A stretch of DNA of 64,000 bases from Ardenticatenia bacterium. Its GTDB lineage: Bacteria > Chloroflexota > Anaerolineae > 4572-78 > NAK82. Below are positions 58,536 to 64,000 of this stretch, piece after piece. The stretch's first letter is position 1, and each line of letters starts with the position of its first letter. The DNA is taken from NCBI GenBank assembly GCA_003130875.1, contig QEXY01000123.1, positions 1 to 64,000 of the forward strand. The letters run 5' to 3'. The notes beneath the pieces are model-generated. The model did no database searches, had not been told where the DNA came from, and saw only the letters and a program-made list of their open reading frames with translations. The position numbers were made by a program, and so were the translations under genes.

Positions 58536-60123
58536 TGTGCACCTCATAAATCTGTACTCCGTCTTGATCGTAGATCAACTGTACGTCAGGCAAATCGTCA
58601 GGCGAAGCGTTGCCCAGCGCACGCTCGGAAGGACCGTAAAAGATAAAACGCACCTGATGCTCCCTCAGCAAAGCCAGGCGTGCCTCTGCGCTCAGCGTGC
58701 CGTTGAAAAAGGCGCGCACCTGGTCGCGTCGCATATCAGAGTGCACGCTTTGCGGCCCGTGTCCGACGAAGGAGCGCACCAGAGCGCGCGTCGGTAACAA
58801 GTTGCCCGTGTCATAGGCCGCTAGCACCACGGCATCCGCTTCGGCATATGCGGCCAACCAGTCCATTGCCGTCAGCACCGCGCGCGTGTTGAAGACAAGT
58901 GGCGGTCGCTCCGTGACCAGGATGATGAAGCCGCCAAGCAGCAGCAGATTGGAAAAGGTGCTGATCGTCTTGAAACCCGACACCGCCCTTCTGCGCCACC
59001 CAGGTCGCATGCGATAGAACAGCACCACCAGCCCACAGACGGCCATCAGCGCAAGAGGCACCTGATAACCATTCAGAAAACGACGCTGCAGGTTCGAAGG
59101 GATATAGAGGAGCACCGGGATCACCAGCACCCACAGCACTAAGAAGGGAAAATCCTGCTGACGAGACAATGGAGTACGCCGCAGCAGCCCCACCAGCGCC
59201 AGCGGACACAGCAGTCCGAACCCCAGCAGATAGAACAGCGGATGGGGCGACCGGACGAGGTTCTGCTCCTGCCAGCTGCGCAGTATGGGATCAGCATGAA
59301 AGACAAAAAGTGCGTGGACAAGAAAGGGCAATGAAGGGGAACTGGCAACGCCGAGGCGGAGCAGCGGCTTCCAAGCAAACGCGCGGGAACGCCACCCTTG
59401 CCAGGCCCAGTACAGCGTCAGCAGGCCGATCAGGATAGGGGGGCTGTAGGGGTGGATCAAGCTTAGAAGCATTGCTGATAGCGCTACACTGAACCCGTCT
59501 CTCCCATTGGGATGGCGCAAGAACCGGAGCCCTGAGATGGCTAGCCACAAGATGGATGCCTGCGCCAACACCAGATGGGGGAAGGTGAGCATCGTGAGGA
59601 AGGCGGATGCGTCCGGCACCCACAGGTCGGTGGGCATGGCGCCGGGCGCAAACGTTCCGCCGGCCAGTACCCACAGCCATCCCAAACCACCGCCGAACGC
59701 TACCAGAAACCAGCTGAGACGACGCACGGCATGCCATGGAGTGAAATGGGCTACGAAGCGGTAAAGGGCCAGGAGCAAGAGTGGGATCGCCGCCGCCCGT
59801 GCCAGGTGAAGCACGAGCACCATTGGTAAGTTGGACAGGTGGGCCAGCTTGCCCAACACGAGATAGATGAAGTTAGCGAAGAGGCCTGCGTGGGGTTCGG
59901 GTGTGTAAGGGTTATGGAACAGCCAACGCCCCGCTGCTCCCTGGTACATCGCCGCCAGATAATTGTTACCATCCTCGATAGCTACGAAGAAACCGCTGAA
60001 AGCATGATCGGGCGTTTCCATCAGCCATCCGAGCCCATACGGAATGCTGGTCAGGATGATGAGCGCCGCACTGCCAAGTGCCCACCATTTCCATTCGAGG
60101 CGACTGATGGTTTCCCTTGTCAC
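58465..60123 (-). CDS. Polytopic membrane protein, glycosyltransferase-C-like
   Basis: The start is GTG 60123, which shares its G with the TAG of the YfhO-like gene, so translation is coupled. The 552-residue product has about eleven hydrophobic helices. An early Asp-containing loop (METPDHAFSGFFVAIEDGNN) and a C-terminal soluble part (about 420-530) with YDTGNLLPTRALVRSFVGHG follow the GT-C pattern. PTDLWVPDASAFLTMLTFPH also occurs in the protein at 62873. No catalytic motif was identified. The natural end near VQIYEVH is followed by about 23 extra residues that overlap malQ. Confidence 0.78.
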   Translation of the reverse strand: MTRETISRLEWKWWALGSAALIILTSIPYGLGWLMETPDHAFSGFFVAIEDGNNYLAAMYQGAAGRWLFHNPYTPEPHAGLFANFIYLVLGKLAHLSNLPMVLVLHLARAAAIPLLLLALYRFVAHFTPWHAVRRLSWFLVAFGGGLGWLWVLAGGTFAPGAMPTDLWVPDASAFLTMLTFPHLVLAQASILWLAISGLRFLRHPNGRDGFSVALSAMLLSLIHPYSPPILIGLLTLYWAWQGWRSRAFAWKPLLRLGVASSPSLPFLVHALFVFHADPILRSWQEQNLVRSPHPLFYLLGFGLLCPLALVGLLRRTPLSRQQDFPFLVLWVLVIPVLLYIPSNLQRRFLNGYQVPLALMAVCGLVVLFYRMRPGWRRRAVSGFKTISTFSNLLLLGGFIILVTERPPLVFNTRAVLTAMDWLAAYAEADAVVLAAYDTGNLLPTRALVRSFVGHGPQSVHSDMRRDQVRAFFNGTLSAEARLALLREHQVRFIFYGPSERALGNASPDDLPDVQLIYDQDGVQIYEVHNGVQTCQWCAAPSHFPAGPLRVR

Positions 60124-62414
60124 TATGGCATCTCTCCCCTCACAAGGCCCAGGTGGGAAACGAAGCGATACGTTCCAACAAGCGCCATCAAGAGCAGCAG
60201 GCCAACAGCGGTGACGGTCGAAATCCCCACACCGATGCGAACGGTGAGCGGTTGGTATGCCAGGACGACGTGATGTTCCCCAGCCTCCAGCGACACGCCG
60301 CGCAACATGCCAGCGACAGGCAGCACCGCGGCCGGCACGTCGTCCACCCACGCCAGCCAACCAGGGTACCAGTTCTCGCTCAAGAGCAGCACGCTTGGCC
60401 CATCCACCATCACGTCCAGGGCGATTCGATCCGCTTGATACTCCCGGATGAGCACTTCATGGGGCATGGCGCGGCGTTGCTGCGAAGCCGCTGCATGGAA
60501 TGTCTCCAGCTGCGACAGCCAGTCGGCGTGCACGTCAGCGGTCAAAAACGGCCTGACGACCTCTGCCGGCAACGTCCAGGCACGTGGCAATGCACGACGG
60601 TTGCGATAGATATACGCGTTTCCTGGTTGCGCCAGCAACTCAAGATCGTTCATATGGAATGGAAAAGCAGAAACCAGGTAGGTCACGTTCAGCAGTCCCA
60701 TTAGAGAGAGATTGGGATGCACATCCCGAAAAGCGCTTTCCAACGGGCGACCCGGCGGAAAGGGGGGGATGGTGACGCTGAAGCGGACGGCGGGCACGTC
60801 CGGGAAGTGGGCGTAGTTGCCGGCCAGCTCCATAAATCGGTCGTAACGCTCCAGATGTACTGGCTCGACCCCATCTGCAGTCTGGATGCCCCGCTGTGCA
60901 GCAACGTGGGGTGGGATGCTATAGCTGGGAGAGTAGCTGCGCCACAGGCCGGGTTGGTGGCTGAGATACTCCGCCGCTGCTGCACCGGGCGCAAACGCTT
61001 CCTGCGAAGGGATGAAGCGAATCAGCGTGTAGCTGAATGAGGTGAGATCGACCCATGTGAGGCACGCGAGAATCCACCAGGCGAGCGGTGTACGGAAGCG
61101 CCCTCGGGCGCTCAGCCCGATTGTGAGCAACGTGACAAGGGGCAGGCATGTCAAGCCCAGTGTGGCGCGGTCGACGCGTCCGAGAACGGCGAGCCCGCCC
61201 CCAGAAAGGGTGGTGATCGCAGCGACCGCCGCGATAATACTACCGTGCCACGGGACACGCCCATGGACGAAGCGCTGGGCACCCAGAGCGGCCAGGATTG
61301 CCAGCGCCAGTGCGGCAACGATGAGAGCACGCGCTGGTGTGCGCACATACCCCATCCCCGGCACGAAGCGATAGGCCAGCTCAAAGAAGGGTGTAGCACT
61401 GCCAAGGGCATAGAGCAGGGCCATCAGGAGAACCAAAGTTAAGAACCAAGTGCGCCGGTCATTGCGACGCAGACCCCAGCTGGCCAACACGAGGGGCACC
61501 AAGCCGAGATACGCCACCGCTTCATGTCCGGCATGGCCCTGAGGAAGGAAAAGGGCCACGCCCAGCTGAAGCGGTGTCAATGCATACTCGTTTGCCTCCT
61601 CCAGCGACAGAGCGCGGTTGCTGTACGTGCTGAGCTCGACCAGGGGCAGCAGCTGCGCAGCGCCCAATGCGAGCGTGCTGATTGGGATCACCGCCAGGGC
61701 GAGCAGCAGAGCCCATCGATCTCGCATCCGTAAGTGCCTGGAACCTATCACGTGCCATAATGCCCAAGCCGCGAGCAGGTAGCTTGTGTAAAGCACGATG
61801 AGCGAGTGGGTGCAGAGCTGAGCTGCCAGCGCCAGGGCAGCCCACAATGCCCAACGCAGGCGCTCCTTGACGGATTCAGCAGCGATGAGCAAGCTGGTCG
61901 CCCCAAATGCCCATGGCATCCACGCCGTGGCGGCGATCAGGCTGGCATGCCCTCCTGCCACGTGCGCGATGAGTTTACCGCTCAACGCAAACGTCCAGCC
62001 GCCGATCAGGGCCGGCAGGGCGTCGACCTGAAAGACACGTCGCAGCAACCACCAGGTGCCCGACCCAGCCCAACACAAGTGGGTCAACAGGAAGAGATTA
62101 AATCCCACTGCAGAGGGCATCAGGAGCAGCAACCATGCGGGAGGATAGAAACGCATGGCAAGTTGATTGGCTGCCAGTGGCATGCCGCTCAAATTTGCGG
62201 GCGTCCACAAGGGCAATTCCCCTGTGGCGTGCCAGCTGGTGCTCATCAGATATACTTTTGGCCAATGGATGACCGTGAGGTCGGAATGGGGGCTGTATGT
62301 GGGATAGAGCCACGCATCGGGTTGCGGCAACGCCGGCAGGAACAACGCGGAAATGCCGACCAGCAATGCACTGCCGGCGGCCCATCCCTTCTCATACCGT
62401 GCCATACAGTTCAC
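60123..62414 (-). CDS. YfhO-like membrane protein
   Basis: The 763-residue protein has a first helix (GSALLVGISALFLPALP), about twelve more helices, and a C-terminal soluble region (about 480-680). The early loop DLTVIHWPKVYLMSTSWHAT and GELPLWTPANLSGMPLAANQ, then FVPGMGYVRTPARALIVAAL, are typical of YfhO-family proteins, which in Gram-positives help add glycosyl groups to cell-wall polymers. The start is ATG 62414 or 62405. It sits between two paralogous membrane proteins, in an apparent envelope-glycan operon. Confidence 0.82.
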   Translation of the reverse strand: MNCMARYEKGWAAGSALLVGISALFLPALPQPDAWLYPTYSPHSDLTVIHWPKVYLMSTSWHATGELPLWTPANLSGMPLAANQLAMRFYPPAWLLLLMPSAVGFNLFLLTHLCWAGSGTWWLLRRVFQVDALPALIGGWTFALSGKLIAHVAGGHASLIAATAWMPWAFGATSLLIAAESVKERLRWALWAALALAAQLCTHSLIVLYTSYLLAAWALWHVIGSRHLRMRDRWALLLALAVIPISTLALGAAQLLPLVELSTYSNRALSLEEANEYALTPLQLGVALFLPQGHAGHEAVAYLGLVPLVLASWGLRRNDRRTWFLTLVLLMALLYALGSATPFFELAYRFVPGMGYVRTPARALIVAALALAILAALGAQRFVHGRVPWHGSIIAAVAAITTLSGGGLAVLGRVDRATLGLTCLPLVTLLTIGLSARGRFRTPLAWWILACLTWVDLTSFSYTLIRFIPSQEAFAPGAAAAEYLSHQPGLWRSYSPSYSIPPHVAAQRGIQTADGVEPVHLERYDRFMELAGNYAHFPDVPAVRFSVTIPPFPPGRPLESAFRDVHPNLSLMGLLNVTYLVSAFPFHMNDLELLAQPGNAYIYRNRRALPRAWTLPAEVVRPFLTADVHADWLSQLETFHAAASQQRRAMPHEVLIREYQADRIALDVMVDGPSVLLLSENWYPGWLAWVDDVPAAVLPVAGMLRGVSLEAGEHHVVLAYQPLTVRIGVGISTVTAVGLLLLMALVGTYRFVSHLGLVRGEMP

Positions 62415-62432
62415 CGTTACTGGAGCAGACGG

Positions 62433-62810
62433 TTATGATCTCCCACTGCGCACCACGAAGAACAGGCCGGCGACGATCAGCAGGACGCCGGCGACGCGTT
62501 GCCAGCTGACCGCCTCATGAAACACGAAGCGCCCGATGAGCAATGAAAAGATGTAGGTCAGGCTCACCATCGGATACGCCATGCTGAAATCGAGTTTGGA
62601 GAGCACGTCCAGCCAGAGCACCGCGCTCACAGCGTAAAAGGCGAAGCCGAGGATCACCCACGGCGTGCGCAACAAGTTGGCAAAGCTGCCGACAGGGTTG
62701 CCACCGAACAAGCTCACTCCACCGATCTCGTTCAGGCCCAGCTTGAGCAGAGTCTGCCCCCCTACCAACAGCAAGATGGCCGCCAGTGCGGTCAGAAGGA
62801 CGAAAATCAT
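62433..62810 (-). CDS. Small multidrug-resistance/EamA-type membrane protein
   Basis: The 125-residue product (137 if ATG 62846 is used) has four hydrophobic helices and ends RVAGVLLIVAGLFFVVRSG, typical of half-size DMT proteins such as ArnE/ArnF and SMR transporters. A conserved-looking YPMVSLTYIFSLLIGRFVF occupies the third helix. Its place between YfhO-like and glycosyltransferase-like genes suggests flipping of a lipid-linked sugar rather than drug export. ATG 62810 has GGAGG 11 bases upstream; 62846 has GAAGGG directly before it. Confidence 0.75.
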   Translation of the reverse strand: MIFVLLTALAAILLLVGGQTLLKLGLNEIGGVSLFGGNPVGSFANLLRTPWVILGFAFYAVSAVLWLDVLSKLDFSMAYPMVSLTYIFSLLIGRFVFHEAVSWQRVAGVLLIVAGLFFVVRSGRS

Positions 62811-62872
62811 AGTTGGTTTGGCCTCCGACTTGAAGAATTTCTGCATCCCTTCATTTGCCTCTTGAACGGATT

Positions 62873-64000
62873 TTATGGCACACGATAGACGGTCACAGCG
62901 CCCTGCTGGAAGATGGGCACCAATCCATCCGGCAGGTGCTGGGCGCCCAGCTGGCGCTCCTGAGGGCCGACGAACACAAAACGGATGGCGTAACGCTCAC
63001 GGAGCATGTGCCACGTTTCCTCGGACATCTCTCCTCTGAAGAACGCCTCGGCGTATGCCGCCTTTGTGGTGGCGTCGATCGTCTCAAAAGGGTGGCCGTA
63101 AAAACTGCGCACGCCTGCTTGGCCAGGCAGCACATTGCCAGTACGCGGAGCAGCCAGTACCACGGCATCCTCGCCGTGGGCCAACAGCCAGTGCATCGCG
63201 GCAGCTTCATCTGTTGAGATGTACAGAGCGGCAGCTTGCTCCTGGCCCTGTGCGGCACCGAGTGCTCCTGCCGTGAGCACAAATATCTGGAACGCGATTC
63301 CCAACCAGCCGAATGCTACTGCCAAGGGGGTGATGGAGCGTGGCAGATGGCTCAAACCGATGCCGGCCAGCATAGCAAGCGCCACCCCCAACCCGGTGAG
63401 CAGACGACGCTGCAACGCGATGGGCGCATAAATCAGGGCCAGTGTGATGCCGCTCCAAACCACCAGCATCAGGCCAGGATAGTCGCGTCTGCGTAGAGCA
63501 ATCCACATCCCCACCACGGCCAGCGGCACAAGAAAACCAAACCCCAGGACAAGGTCGGCAGGGGCAGGGGTGGGGGTCACGTTCTGCTGCGACCATGCCA
63601 CCAGCGCCGGATTGGTGGTATAGACGAAGGCATCATATGCCAGCCAGGGAAGCGATGCAACCATTGCGCTCAGCACTGCCACCCATGCCCCGCGCAAAGG
63701 GGTGTGGGAGTTCACCCCTGTATTCGGCGGACGCCTCAACCCTATCTGCAGCAATAGATGAACGACCAGCACAACGTAAAGGACAGGTAACGCAAAAGGG
63801 GCGAGGATTGCCAGGACCATCCCTGCCAGTCCGGGCAGCAACCAGCTGCGCATCCCACTCATCGGCCAGAGCACGCTTTGCAGCAGGAGGAGCATCAGCG
63901 CGATCGCCAGTGGAAAGTGCGGGTTAGCCAGCATGCTGAAGAAGGCAAACGCCTCCGGCACCCATAGATCGATAGGGAAGAGACCCATCATAACACCCAG
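62873..64000 (-). CDS. Polytopic membrane protein paralogous to 58465-60123, N-terminus beyond the window
   Basis: At least 375 residues are visible and the frame is open to the edge. It shares with the 58465 gene PIDLWVPEAFAFFSMLANPH, ALQRRLLTGLGVALAMLAGI and the soluble tail APRTGNVLPGQAGVRSFYGH, in the same order, so the two are paralogues of one GT-C-like family. Several helices, then an extracytoplasmic C-terminal part ending FQQGAVTVYRVP, are seen. The gene ends about 27 bases before the small EamA-type protein and probably leads this operon. Function inferred only at family level. Confidence 0.75.
   Translation of the reverse strand: MGVMMGLFPIDLWVPEAFAFFSMLANPHFPLAIALMLLLLQSVLWPMSGMRSWLLPGLAGMVLAILAPFALPVLYVVLVVHLLLQIGLRRPPNTGVNSHTPLRGAWVAVLSAMVASLPWLAYDAFVYTTNPALVAWSQQNVTPTPAPADLVLGFGFLVPLAVVGMWIALRRRDYPGLMLVVWSGITLALIYAPIALQRRLLTGLGVALAMLAGIGLSHLPRSITPLAVAFGWLGIAFQIFVLTAGALGAAQGQEQAAALYISTDEAAAMHWLLAHGEDAVVLAAPRTGNVLPGQAGVRSFYGHPFETIDATTKAAYAEAFFRGEMSEETWHMLRERYAIRFVFVGPQERQLGAQHLPDGLVPIFQQGAVTVYRVP

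Overview
The window reads as bacterial chromosome from a monoderm, probably a Chloroflexota (Anaerolineae/Caldilineae-like) genome of moderate to high GC. This is inferred from gene content: a Tad pilus locus with no secretin, a DegS/DegU-type pair in front of it, a secreted protein ending in an LPVIMKR tail, a long-form hibernation factor, many cohesin/dockerin and carboxypeptidase-regulatory modules, and YfhO-like membrane proteins. No rRNA, tRNA or CRISPR array was seen, and there is no intact mobile element.

Layout. (1) 1-21 holds the first codons of a divergent gene. (2) 219-20460 is a one-direction Tad/Flp pilus locus. It holds a DegU/DegS-like two-component pair, three TadE/TadG-type pseudopilins with very large extracellular parts (2169-6800, 9123-10790, 10836-13115), two secreted or anchored proteins of unknown function, then cpaB, a receiver-CpaE fusion, cpaF/tadA, tadB, tadC, a protein with a Tat-like signal, and an Flp pilin with an unusual Cys/Pro tail. 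(3) comFC and hpf follow and end in a perfect-palindrome terminator that overlaps the end of the convergent gene. (4) 22010-29593 (minus) is a mocA-like gene, a MacB/LolC-type permease with its ATPase, and a heterodimeric TM287/288-type ABC exporter. (5) 29827-36736 holds a DnaQ-DinG helicase, a branched-chain amino-acid-type binding lipoprotein, a LmbE deacetylase, a DsrE/YedF-like protein and a secreted two-repeat protein. (6) 36957-37520 is a decayed ISAs1-type transposase. (7) 37656-40374 (minus) is an unknown conserved-looking protein and dnaA. (8) 40924-48678 (plus) holds an OmpR-type two-component system, a glycosidase-SpoIID fusion, xseA, xseB, a DUF2344 protein and tatA. (9) 48785-54872 (minus) is an M19 dipeptidase, a LysM membrane protein and two cohesin-dockerin proteins; one of these carries a PGRP domain that has lost two of its three zinc ligands. 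(10) 55170-56921 is a ParB-like/UspA fusion. (11) 57009-64000 (minus) is malQ followed by a cell-envelope membrane cluster: two paralogous polytopic proteins around a YfhO-like protein and a small DMT-type protein.

How the genes fit together. Most of the window concerns the cell surface. The Tad machine (CpaF motor, TadB/TadC platform, CpaE, CpaB) would extrude Flp fibres, and the large TadE/TadG proteins are good candidates for tip or shaft adhesins. The right half supplies peptidoglycan enzymes and binders (SpoIID, PGRP, LysM, M19), scaffolding modules (cohesin, dockerin) and membrane proteins for glycan assembly. The strongest leads are the pilin-anchored adhesins (one with a carbohydrate-binding-like domain inserted in its vWA domain), a possible structured RNA just before the flp gene, and the zinc-ligand-deficient PGRP-cohesin-dockerin protein beside a second cohesin-dockerin protein.

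Starts were moved from the longest open frame where a ribosome binding site, a promoter or an overlap with the previous stop argued for it. Functions come from motifs read by eye; no database search was run.
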